Shown piece by piece: positions 10,055 through 21,233 of a stretch of DNA of 64,000 nucleotides (positions are counted from its first letter, which is position 1; each line of letters opens with the position of its first letter). Source of the stretch: Eucommia ulmoides. Its lineage: Eukaryota; Streptophyta; Magnoliopsida; Garryales; Eucommiaceae. The translations under genes and the position numbers were made by a program. A model generated the notes under the pieces. It saw only the letters and a program-made list of their open reading frames with translations. It was not told the origin of the DNA and made no database searches. The stretch is from contig CM028326.1 of NCBI GenBank assembly GCA_016647705.1, positions 15,811,901-15,875,900 of the forward strand. Reading direction: 5' to 3'.

Positions 10055-10430
10055 ATGGAGCATGAAAATGAGAGATTTGTGAGTGTTGGACCCCAGAGGC
10101 AGAGAGACAGGACACAGGAAAACTTAGATGCACGTGTACTTATTGATCCCGATTCTACTCATTCATTTGTTTCGGCAACTTACATGATGCATATAGATAA
10201 ATTTCCTACTTCTCTGTCTATAGTATCATTATCTCTACTCCAGTAGGTGAGTCAGTGTTGATAGATAGTGCGTATAAAGACAGTCCGTTTTGGATTGGTG
10301 ATAGATAATTATTTGTAGATCTACTACTCCTGAGTATCCATGATTTTGATGTGATACTAGGTATGGATTTGCTACCTAGTTATCATGCCACGGTGGAAGT
10401 TACTAAAGAAGAGATGTCAGGGATACCTCA
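10055..10430 (+). pseudogene. T1 gag start fused to protease remnant
   Basis: The frame starts with about 20 gag-type residues (MEHENERF..) and passes directly into the aspartic protease segment LDARVLIDP.STHSF. Gag capsid, zinc knuckle and the protease N-terminus are therefore deleted in frame. The protease active-site triplet, normally D-S/T-G, reads D-P-D here. A stop follows at about 10244 and the later protease motif (DFDVILGMDLL, near 10340) is in another frame. The protein is inactive. Confidence 0.8.
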
Positions 10431-11275
10431 CACATGTGTTTGACACCAGTCAAAATGAAGTTCGGGTGGCGGATATTCCAGTGGTCAAGGATTTTCCCGA
10501 TGTGTTTCTAGAAGAATTGTCAGGTTTGCCAATGGATAGGGAGATAGAAATCACCATTGAGTTACTTCCAGGAACTGCTCCTATATCAATTCCACCCTAT
10601 CGTATAACACCTACCGAGCTGAAGGAATTAAAAATTCAATTGCAAGATCTGTTAGATAGCGGGTTTATCAGACCTAGTGTGTCTCCGTAGGGAGCCCCAG
10701 TGTTATTCGTAAAGAAAAAAGATGGCACGCAGACGATGTGTATCGATTACCGATAGTTGAATAGGGTGACGGTTTGTAATAAATACCCGATGCTTAGGAT
10801 TGATGATTTGTTCGACCAATTGTAGAAGGTCATGGTGTTTTCCAAAATAGATCTTCGATCAGGATATCACTAGCTGAAAGTCAGAGACAGTGACGTGGCG
10901 AAAACGACATTCCGTACGAGGTATGGACATTATGAATTTCTAGTCATGCCATTCGGGTTGACGAATGCCCCTGCTGATTTTATGGATTTGATGAATCGGA
11001 ACTTCTAACCTTATCTAGATCAATTTATTATCATGTTCATTGATGATATACTGATCTATTCCCAAAATAAAGAAAATCATGCAGAGCATCTCAAGATTGT
11101 GTTGTAGACTTTGCGAGAGAAGCAGCTGTATGCGAAATTCAGTAAATGTGAGTTTTGGTTGGATAGAGTCGTGTTCTTGAGGCATGTTATCTCAGGAAAC
11201 AGTATTCAAGTAGATCCAAAGAAAGTTGAAGCCATTGTGCAATGGGAAAGGACGAAAAATGTGACCGAAGTTTAA
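10431..11275 (+). pseudogene. T1 reverse transcriptase
   Basis: Reverse transcriptase blocks are recognisable in order: VVKDFPDVFLEELSGLP, PYRITPTELKELK, FVKKKDG, FSKIDLRSGYH, the [12 protein letters not shown] block and the catalytic FIDD at 11036-11047, then KCEFWL. Stops interrupt it at 10688, near 10757, and several further sites. Most are TAG where related proteins have Trp or Gln. It would have copied element RNA to DNA; this copy cannot be translated through. Confidence 0.9.
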
Positions 11276-11850
11276 AGTTTCTTGGGATTGGCAGGTTATT
11301 ATCGTCGGTTTGTACATGAATTTTCTGTTATAGCTGCCTCGTTGACCCGATTGACCCGCAAGGAGTCCAAATTCGAGTGGACTAACAAATTTAACCAGTG
11401 TTTTCAGGAGCTAAAAAATAGACTGATATTTGTGCCAATACTTTCCCTTTCGACTGAAGGTGGTGGATTTGTAATCTACAGTGATGCTTTACACCAAGGG
11501 CTAGGATGTGTACTGATGCAACATGGTCACGTGATTGCATATGCCTCCCGTTAATTAAAGAATCATAAGCGTAATTACCCGACGCATGATTTGGAGTTGG
11601 CGGCAATTGTATTTGCCTTGAAGATTTGGAGACATTACCTGTATGGCGAGACTTGTCAGATATATACCGATCATCAGAGTTTGAAATATTTGTTTACTTA
11701 GAGAGAACTAAATCTAAGACAGAGACGTTGGATAGAGTTGATCAAGAACCATGATTGTACTATCCGCTATCATCTTGGAAAAGCCAATGTTGTAGCGGAT
11801 GCGTTGAGTCAGAAATCGGCGGGTTTGGTTGCGCACAGTCAAGTTGTTCA
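11276..11850 (+). pseudogene. T1 RNase H domain
   Basis: It begins at the SFLGLAGYYRRFV block, the usual link between reverse transcriptase and RNase H. Then come VIYSDAL (first catalytic Asp), YASR, the [23 protein letters not shown] block (catalytic Glu) and [11 protein letters not shown] (third acidic residue). It ends with the ANVVADALSQKS motif. Stops fall at about 11276, 11552 and 11700. Confidence 0.9.
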
Positions 11851-12990
11851 TACTAATCTGTATGCCGAGTTGAGATATTTGCTAGTCCAGTTGGCGGTTG
11901 GTCAGATAGAAGCATTGCTTGTGACTTTGACTTTGAGATTGACATTGATCGACCATATTATAGAAGCGCAGAAGTCGGATGCCCAATCGGAGAAGATCCG
12001 AAATGAAGTGAAAAATAGTCACAAAGCTGACTATCGTATCAGGGATAACGATGAGGCTTTGATAGTAGGAAATAGATTGTGTGTGTCTGATGATGCCAAT
12101 CTGAAGAAGGATATCTTGGAAGAAGTGCACAGTTCAGCATATGTAATGTACTCAGGCTGTACCAAAATGTATCGGGATCTGCGAGAACACTATTGGTGGA
12201 ATAAAATGAAATGGAAAATTATTGAATTTGTTGCCAGGTGTCTTGTTTGTTAGCAAGTCAAGAACGAGCACCAACGTTCAGGTGGGTTATTGCAGCCTCT
12301 ACCTATTCCAGAGTAGAAATTGGAGCATATCACGATGGATTTTATTTCGGGATTACCCGTACTCAAAAGGGGCATAATTCTATCTGGGTGATCTTTGATA
12401 GACTTACTTAATTTGCTCATTTTCTGGCCGTAAAGACGACGTACTCTCTGGATAAGTATGCCCAATTGTATATTGATGAGATTGTTCGGTTACATGGTGC
12501 GCCAGTTTCCATAGTGTCGAACAAAGATCCGAGATTTACCTCGAAGTTCTAGCCAAGTCTCCAAACTGCTCTAGGTACCAAGTTGAAATTCAGTACCGCT
12601 TTTCATTCGCAAACTGATGGTCAATCAGAGCGTACGATTTAGACGTTGGAGGATATGTTGAGGAGTTATGTTCTGGAATTTCCTGGTAGCTGGGATGATC
12701 ACTTGACGTTGATAGAATTCACCTACAATAATAGCTACTATTCGACAATCGAGATAACACCGTATGAAGCGTTGTATGGCAGGAGATGCAGGACTCCAGT
12801 CTGTTGGACTTAAATGGGAGAAAAGAAATTACTGATGCCGAATATAGCCCAAATGACGGTAGACAAAGTAAGGTGATTCATGAAAGATTAAAAATATGCC
12901 CAGAGTCGGCAAAAGAGTTATGCTGACAAGCGTAGGCGAGAGTTGAAATTTGAAGTGGATAATCATGTGTTTTTGTGTATATCCATGTGG
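11851..12990 (+). pseudogene. T1 integrase
   Basis: The zinc-binding N-terminus (HSSAYVMY.. to CLVC, 12126-12250) has lost its second His to Tyr. The core follows with ITMDF (first Asp), VSNKDPRFTS (second catalytic Asp changed to Asn), FHPQTDGQSERT and the third catalytic Glu. A frameshift lies near 12370, and stops fall near 12252, 12316, 12549 and 12641. Integrase would join the element DNA to the chromosome; two key residues are lost here. Confidence 0.88.
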
Positions 12991-13405
12991 AAGGGCATAA
13001 TGAGGTTCGGGAAGCAAGGAAAGTTAAGTCCGAGATATATCGGGCCATACGAGATCTTAGAACGGGTTGGTGCGACAACTTATCGACTTTCCCTACCGCT
13101 TGAATTATCCAGATTACATGACGTTTTTCACGTGTCAATGCTTAGGAAATATGTGTCAGATCCTTCGCATGTGCTGACTTCTCAACCAATCGAGTTGGAA
13201 GAAGATTTGACATACGTTGAAGAGCAAGTCTAGATTCTGAGTCATAGAGATCAAGTGTTGCAGACGAAAACGATTCTATTGGTGAAAGTGCTCTAGCGCA
13301 ATCATTTGTTAGAGGAAGCGATACGAGAACGAGAAGATGAGATGAGAGATAAATATCCGCACTTGTTCGATCAAGGTAACTAGAATTTCGGGGCAAAATT
13401 TCTTT
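12991..13405 (+). pseudogene. T1 integrase tail with chromodomain-like end
   Basis: GKLSPRYIGPYEILERVG is the conserved gypsy integrase C-terminal block, and LHDVFHVSMLRKY follows it. The final part, with VKVL, RNHLLEEAI.ERED and KYPHLF, is the divergent chromodomain typical of plant chromoviruses, which guides integration to marked chromatin. A stop near 13231 and one near 13294 break it. Confidence 0.82.
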
Positions 13406-13419
13406 TAGGAGGAAAGGGT
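13406..13419 (+). other. Polypurine tract of T1
   Basis: TAGGAGGAAAGGGT stands directly before the TGTAAGACCC start of the 3' LTR. Confidence 0.8.
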
Positions 13420-13616
13420 TGTAAGACCCTAATTTTTGCACGTGCATATTCATTAGCTGCATTTTAGAATATTTAGAAAATAACGGGGTAGAATGTGTAA
13501 TTTAATATTTAATTTAAAATTTTAGGGGTGAATTTATAGTTTTAAGAATATTAAATTTTGAAATTGGGCTTAAATAATAACCTAAAGAAAATTTAGGGGA
13601 GGTTAATGTTATTTGA

Positions 13617-13666
<50 letters not shown>

Positions 13667-16182
13667 GTGGTAAAAAAAGAAGAAAACATACACATGGCCA
13701 CAAGTTAATCCTCTCTCTCATGCATATATATACCTACATTTCATGCACCTAAAACGAAGAGAAGAATCGGAGCACGAGAGAGTGGGTCGGCGGAGTGCGG
13801 TTGGTGTAGGTTTGTGTGTGTGTCATCGATTGCATGTGTGTATGTGTTTTGTTCGTCGGTCAGTGCGTCGTCGACTGTGATTGGATGCGTGTGTGTGGGG
13901 GGAGGGGGTCACTGTCTTCGTTTGGTAGGGAGTGGGTGTTCGGTTCTGTTGTCCGGCGGTGTATGTGTGATTAGTGATTGTGTGTGTGTGTGAATCACAT
14001 GTATGATTGTTGCCGTTCGTCATCGTGTGCTATGGGTATATTCGTCGTTCAACCATCGTCGTCGGTGCATGTGCTCGTCGTGTGTGTCTGCGTGTATTCT
14101 GGTGTGAGTGTGTGTGTGTTGATCGGCCTGTGTATGTATATGTGATCGGACGTGTGTATGTGTGAGGTTCGTGTGTGTGTTGTTGTTCATCAGCGGTGTG
14201 TGTTCGGTGGTTGTGTGTGTAGGTGGCCGTCGTTCAGACTATTCGTGGGTGTGCTGTTCAGCACCGTGTGTGTGTGTCGGAGTGGTGTGTGTGTTGTCGT
14301 ACATGGGTGTGTGTTTTATAGCCAGTGTAGGTGGGTCTGATCGCCGGTGGTGAGCGTGGTGAGAGCCTCGATCGGCTGAACCCAAAACAGAAACAGGAGA
14401 GAGAGAGAGGGGGGGCACTAAACCAGGAACCGAAACCCAGAATAGATAAAGGGGGCATTCGCCGCGGTGGTGAGGTCTAGGCGTCGAAAACAGAAAATAG
14501 AAAAGGAAGAGAAAAAAAAGGGAAAAAAAAATAAAATAAAAATCCAAAATCCAATCTCTCGGTAGGCAATTCGTAAATAGGTAAAATTTCAGTCGATTAC
14601 TATTTTCGTTAAATTAAATTATTAGTATTAAAATTTTCTCAATCGTAATAATAATTTTTTGTAACCATAAATTGTAATAAATGTTATACAGTAACTATTA
14701 ACATAACAAAATGGGGTGTATAATATTTTTTCATAGTTAAATTTGGGGAATGAGAAATTATGTAATTTAGGGCCATGCATTGCATATTAGGGTTGTTTTA
14801 AATAAAATATTAATTTAGGCTCTATCGCTGTTAGGTTCATAGGTGCCAGCGTCCCGGTAGTTCTGACGTCGGTATTTTTGCAGTACGAAAAATAAGGTGA
14901 GTGTGCTGTCTTCTATGTAAATATACAAATTTTATTTTCATATAAATTATAAAAAAATATGTTTATTAAAATTGGACGAGTTTACAACTTATATGGATCA
15001 AGTAGATTTTTAAACGTGGAGAATGATTTTTTTCCGACTATGCCATAGTTTGATCCCTTCAAGAGGGCATGTCCTACGGGATGATATTGACTTGTTAGGA
15101 GGGCACTTCCTGCGGGTGGTTGATTATGTTGTGAGATATTATGACCTGTCCGGAGGATTAGTTCGGCAGGTGGTTGTTGATATTATGACTTGTCCGGAAA
15201 TATTAGTTCGGCAGGTGGTTGTTGATTATTATGACCCGTCATGAGTGCCAGTCCTACAGGTGGTTGACTATATTATGACCTGTCCAGAGGATTAGTCCGT
15301 CATGTTGTTGTTGATATTATGACCTGTCCGGAGGATTAGTTCGGCAGGTGATTGTTGATTATTATGACCTGTCAGGAGAATTAGTCCTGTAGGTGGTTGA
15401 TTGACCCATTAAGAGTGCAAATCCTGCGGGTGGTACCCCTACCATTGGGGATAATAAATGGATCTGACACTGATAGCCACTTTAGATGGCACAAATGTGT
15501 AAGTTACGATACCGTTGTAACTCCCGATCGTGAGGTAAAAATGATCCTATGACTAGTAGGGAAGTGGTGTGCGGTATTTTATTATACAATGAACTGCCTG
15601 GATTAATTGGCTTAAATATATTATTTTAAAATGGGTTGGCATAAATATATTATTTTATTGCATTGGTTGACTTAAAATATTTGGATTGGGTGTTTTAAAT
15701 ATATTATTTCATTACGTTGGTGGCAGTGGAATTGGTTTTCTAGCACGGTATGTGATTATATGATATTATGTTTTGGAACGTGGTGTTTACTACTTATACT
15801 TGATCCATAAAAATATTTTTACTATGAAGACAGTACACTGATAAAAATATTTTGTTTCAGGTGACGCAACTAAGAGTGGGTCCACTACTGACATTAGGTA
15901 GAGTTCGGAGGTAGTGTCATTTTGGGAGTAGGCTGGTCAGAGGCGAACTGTGGAAGGTTCAACATTTTTTTGGTGATTTTTGTTGTATATATTTGGAACG
16001 GGTGTGTCCTATATTTTTTGGAAAGGGTAAATAGATATATGTATTTTTGGAAAAACAATTACTATGGCGCAAGTATGTACGTATATATGTATGTTTGTAT
16101 GCACTTGGTTGACTGGGCAAGTAGCGTCATGTCGACATCACTCCCGGGCTCGAGTGACGGGTGCTCGGGGTGGGGTGTGACA
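13420..16182 (+). repeat. 3' LTR of T1
   Basis: It aligns with 7170-9868. The main length difference is a (CA)n tract at about 13619-13663 where the 5' LTR has short TA repeats. The donor-like AAGGTGAGTG (14893-14902) and the hairpin array (15045-15442) are retained. Confidence 0.92.
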
Positions 16183-17240
16183 TAGTGAGTATGTGGATAT
16201 TATCGGAAAATACTCTAATAGTATTTTTTGTTGTCGATAAGAGAAGAAACCAAGAATGGGTTGTAAACGAGTCTTTCGAATCTTAAAGGTATGCTTCCAT
16301 TTTAATGTTTTCACTTAGAATGAAAAGGCAAACAAAACAACACAAAAAATAGAATCAAACAAAACAACAAATAAAAACTGAAACAACAAACTAACCTACA
16401 AATCAAAAGGAAGAAACAATAAATTTGAAGAGGAAAAAAAAAAAAATTAGAGGAAACTAATAAATAACAAACAAAACATCAAGTAAATAGCGAAAAATGG
16501 AGAAAAACAAAATCACAATCTAACATTTTTTAAGCTAAAAGAATATACACATTAATTGCAAGCTAAAAGAATATACACAATAATTACAAGAAACATCAAT
16601 ACTAAACTAAAGAGAAGACTGCAACGTTACTAAGCTAAACTAAAGTATGTAGCATTACTAAAAAAAAAATCCACAAAACTTATAAAAAATATTTAACATA
16701 AACGTTCATAGATCATGAATTCTAGATCTCGAAATTTCCAGATCTGAGTGAGAAAGAGTGGCGAATGGCGAGCACGACGAGCATGGAGCACGACAACAAA
16801 TGATGAGCTCAAATCTAGATTCCAGTATATATATATATATATATATATATCGAGAGAGAGAGAGAGAGAGAGCGAGAACACGACGAACATCATAGCGGCG
16901 ACAAAGAATGGTAAGCATGAGCAGATCTAGGAAATGGTGGCGAAGAACAATGACTATGGCGGCGACGAAGAATAGCGAGCAAGAGAATGAAGCAGATTTA
17001 TACGACGACGAAGAACTGGACGACGGTGGCGAAGAACAATGAGCACAGCGGTAACGAAGAACAGAGCAGATTTGGACGACGAAGAACGGTGATCTATACC
17101 AGTGATTGGCGGCGACGATGAAGAATGGTGAGCACAAGACCATGAGCACTGATCGACGATGAACCAATGGCGTCTTGTGGCTCTGAGTGAGAGAAAGAGA
17201 AATCGATTGAACAAGATAGATATTAGGGTTTCCAATTTAC

Positions 17241-17271
<31 letters not shown>

Positions 17272-17434
17272 AGGGTATAAATGTCTATTCACAAAATTGG
17301 TTAACGGTCAAAGGACTATATGCTAGCAATGTCTCACAAAAGGACTACATTACAACATAACTGTTTAAAATGATATATTTTTTTAGATTAGTTATAAATT
17401 ACTCTAGTAGTTTGTTTCTCGTATATTTTATATT
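16183..17434. other. Unassigned DNA between T1 and K1, with a GAAGAA-rich degenerate repeat
   Basis: No gene is supported. 16330-16640 is A-rich and holds a direct repeat of about 30 bp (AAGCTAAAAGAATATACAC, near 16530-16590). 16825-16872 is a TA tract followed by a GA tract. 16890-17150 is a degenerate repeat of GGCGACGAAGAAnnnTGAGCA-like units, relatively GC-rich; minus-strand open frames here reflect the repeat. 17244-17270 is another TA tract. Confidence 0.5.
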
Positions 17435-17948
17435 TGTTGGTATATTTAGTCAGAAATTAATTAAATAATTAAACACTTAATTATTTAATCAATTATTAAT
17501 TGAAAAATAAACAGAAAGAAAAAACAATTCTAATTTCTTTATTACATAAACATTCCAGATAACGTTACAAGAAAAGTATTACAATCAAAATGGTAAAACA
17601 GAAAGAAGAAAATTTGTTGTAGAATAAGAAAACAAACAAAAAAAAATTACTTATTGTGTAATAACGAGAAACAGAAACAAATACCAGAATAGAAGATCAA
17701 GACAATCGTTTGACGATTTGTTCTTAAAGTAGATTTTGCCCCCTGCTAGGTGCTTACGGTTGAATGAGCGTCTGCCTCCCAGGATACAACGATCACACTG
17801 CTACTGGTACTAGCCCTAGAAACCAGAAGCCGGGTGAACAGAAAAGTGTAGAATTCTCTCAAAAACTGTTTAAAAAACAAGAACAACGTAGACAAGAAAA
17901 TAGAATGCAATGCAGCTTATGGGATGCCTAATACTGATAAATGCATCT

Positions 17949-18253
17949 TGTAATACCCTAAAAATTTATGTTTTTGAAAATATTATTTTATTTAAGTTAA
18001 ATATTTTTTAGACGATTTTGTAAATTTGTGGTATAAATAATATTAGATATTTTATATGGGTTAAATATTAATTTTAAATTGACGTTTAAAAGTTTTGAAA
18101 CTATTATGTTATTTAAAATATACTTTTAAGAGTTTTGGAATATAATTGCAACCTTATATTATAGATTGAAATGAAAATGATGACATGTGTTATGATTTTT
18201 AATAATATATAATAATAATAATAATATAATGTTTTGTGTGATTAGTTGACACT

Positions 18254-18300
<47 letters not shown>

Positions 18301-18768
18301 TTAAAGGTCTAAAGGAAAAGAAAGTTTTAGTATATTCACAGATTACATGGAGGCCAAACAGGAGAGCTCAATGAAAAATAAAAAGCAACAAGGAAAAGGG
18401 AAAAGATCAGAACCTCATTCTTTGCATATATATACATGCGTTAATATGTTGAGAAAGATATTCCGGTTTAGATTACGGCTTCAGATTTCAAGTAGAATTT
18501 CTATTCTTCTAATATATGTATTTAATTTCCCTATCGTGAGATTTGTGTTGTTATTGTCATCGGATTATAGTTGTTAATTTTCATTAAATAATTATGATTA
18601 CGTGAAAATCATGCCTATGTGTTTTATTTGTTGTATTAATTAAATATACGTATTAGAGGGGTTGGAGTTCTACTAAGCGTTGACTTACAACCCCATAGTT
18701 TGATTGCAGGGTTGGAGGAAATGGGTCTGCGCCACAAATGCATTATTTAAGATTTGGATTAAATTTTA

Positions 18769-18814
<46 letters not shown>

Positions 18815-19591
18815 GTTGTTGTTGTTGTTGTTGTTGTTGTAAAAATTGACTTGATTAAATGGATAAATATAGTTGTCGCCATACTGTATAAAAATGTTTC
18901 ACAGATTTGTGTTTTAAATAAAATATCGATTACTATTTTATATTATAGATATATATAAAACCCTAGTTTGGATAGGTGGTGTTGGGTAGCATGGAATTGG
19001 AGCCGTGGAATTGGAAGTTGAAATAAAAATGTTGAAAAAAAAAAAAACCCTAAAATAAAAATGAATTAGCCTTTCAACCTACTGTTTGGAATCAAAAGCA
19101 AATTGAATGATATAAAAAGACAAATTAAATGACATCACCTTCTTTTGAAAACTTTTTTTTTACACGTTTGGCTCCCTAATTTTTAATGGGCTTAATTACT
19201 TGTATTCTAATCGTAGTTGTATTTGAATTCGAAATAATCAAATTGATTATTCACTGTTGTAAAATTGATTCGATAAATCGACAAATTGTAATTGTCGCCG
19301 TCGTATTGTAAAAAAAAAATTCTTCTATTTACGAGACAAAATATTGACCGTTCGATTTTAGTATTAATTCTCTAATGGGAGAAACCACATGGCGGACCTA
19401 GGAAATCGAGTCGTTACATTTGGTATCAGAGTAAATCAAAATATTTTTATAAAACGAATTATGGATTACTTGTTGTCGTCACTTGGAAATATTTATCAGA
19501 TTTTATAGAATGAAATATTGGTTGTTCCGTTATAGTGTAATTCTCTAAGGGGAGAAACCTAGTGGGGGCTCTGGGAAACCGAGCCGTTACA
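17949..19591 (+). repeat. 5' LTR of G2, with an internal duplication carrying a PBS-like site
   Basis: Near the right end the LTR holds two tandem versions of its terminal segment. The first ends GAGTCGTTACA at 19418 and is followed by TTTGGTATCAGAG (19419-19431), a perfect tRNA-Met-type site. The second ends GAGCCGTTACA at 19591. The 3' LTR has the same two versions (to about 27238 and to 27411), so the outer one is the true LTR end. Also present: TA tract 18254-18298, ATT tract then TTG tract 18770-18840. Confidence 0.8.
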
Positions 19592-21233
19592 AGTGATATC
19601 AAAGCGGGTTTGTGACAACTCTAGGCTTGAGTTATGATACCTATTACTCATAATAAGTTAATTAATATTAAAAACAATAATTTTAGTATTTATTTGTTTC
19701 CCAAAATAAAAAAATATAAAAATGGAGAGTGGTATAGGAAATATTCGATGTTTGCTTTATAAAGATTTTTCATGCAATAAGTATTGTAACTTACTTAGGC
19801 TAGTCATATTAGTCTTGTTACATCTATAAGACTTGGAGGGTGAATTTTGTTACATGGAAAGCTACATCAGGAAATCTGTTTTTCTGTTTTTATGCACCAC
19901 CTTCTTTGGACATCACAGGCTTTCAAACCTCATATACCAAATTGAGGAAAATACAACTTTTTTGACACTAAAATGGGAAAGCCTCTATACTTCAGTAGCA
20001 ATGTATATTTTGCAGCAAGAAAGATAAAAAAAAAAATATTAATGGGGAAAATAGGCCTATAGAAATTTTGTTTCATTATGTTTATCGGTGGACATAAATT
20101 GTTGAATTGTTTTGTTTACACATAATCACAGAGTTTAGATTTGCATGCATTCTATTACTTTTTGTTTTGGGTTTTGACACTTTGCATCCCCAAAGTTTGA
20201 TAAAAATATCAATTTGGTCCCTACAAATCCAATTTGAACATATTAACATTTTAGGTAGCGTTTAATGCAACTTACCTATAGTAAGTAAAATGAGATTGGG
20301 TCAGTGTCGTGTTAGTTGTGGACCATAGGATATATTGTTGAATTGAAAAGATTGATTTAAATGTGTTTACTATCTTCTATATAAATCGTCAAATTATATT
20401 TTCGTATTAAATTATGAAACAAAAAAATGTTGATGAAAATATACAGTTTTACGATGATTAATGGATCAAGTAAAATTTTAAAGGTGAAAAATGATTTTTA
20501 TTATCCTGCTATGCCATAGTCATCTCGTCAGGAGGACATGTCATATGAGATGTGGTTGGTCCTTACAGGAGGGCATATCCTGTATGATGTATGTTGATAT
20601 GTTGTGCTAACACCTGTCAGGACTGTAAGTCCTACAAGTGGTTGTTATTGTTGGCTATTAATTTGGTGGAGTTCATTATGGAATTGACGATATAATATGG
20701 TGGAGTCGAATATGGAATTGATTATGAAAAAAAAAAAAAAAAGGAAAAAAAATTGTTGTTGATTTAACAAGAGAAGTTGAATATGGAATGGATTATGATT
20801 ATGTTATTGTTATGATAGTTTATACCATTATGTTGCTCCTTTCATTGAAGATATTAAATGGTCCTGACACTAATAACCACCTTAGATGGCACAATTGTAT
20901 AAGTTATGGTACTGTCGTAACTCTCGATCATATGGTGAAATGATCATATGGCTAGTAGGGAAATATATGTGCGATATTTTATTATATATCAAAATAATTT
21001 GATTTGTTGATTTAAAAGCATCATTTTATTATAATGGTAGCAGTGGAATTTTATTCCGGCTTGGTGTGCGGTTATATTATATTATATTTTGAAAAATGGT
21101 GTTTGATAAATATACTTGGCCCATAATTTCTTTTTATATTTTAAAGATAGCGTGTGCATTGTCTTTTATGTAAACTAACAAATTATATTTTCGTACTATA
21201 ATGTGAAAAAAAGGGGTTTATTAAAATGGATTA

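Larger units (their letters stand above)
7170..16182 (+). mobile_element. Ty3/gypsy Tekay-like chromovirus T1, complete but defective
   Basis: Two LTRs of 2699 and 2763 bp (7170-9868, 13420-16182) flank a 3.55-kb interior. TSDs are TAATG (7165-7169) and TAGTG (16183-16187), one change apart. The LTRs start TGTAAGACCC and end GGGGTGTGACA; the tRNA-Met site and purine tract are in place. The interior runs protease remnant, reverse transcriptase, RNase H, integrase and a chromodomain-like tail, the gypsy order. Most of gag is gone. Long LTRs and this tail suggest the Tekay/Del lineage. The LTRs still align over nearly their whole length. Confidence 0.92.

Noticed and set aside
16706..17235. Minus-strand frames of 93 and 153 codons rich in Ser, Arg and His
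   Set aside because: They follow the GAAGAA repeat and TA/GA tracts; low complexity, overlapping frames, no domain.
18704..18958. Frame with poly-Ile and poly-Val; similar poly-Ile frame at 24964-25170
   Set aside because: Translation of ATT and TTG microsatellites inside family C LTRs.
19421..19431. TGGTATCAGAG as the true primer-binding site of G2
   Set aside because: The same sequence lies inside the 3' LTR (about 27241), so it belongs to an internal duplication; the LTR ends at 19591.
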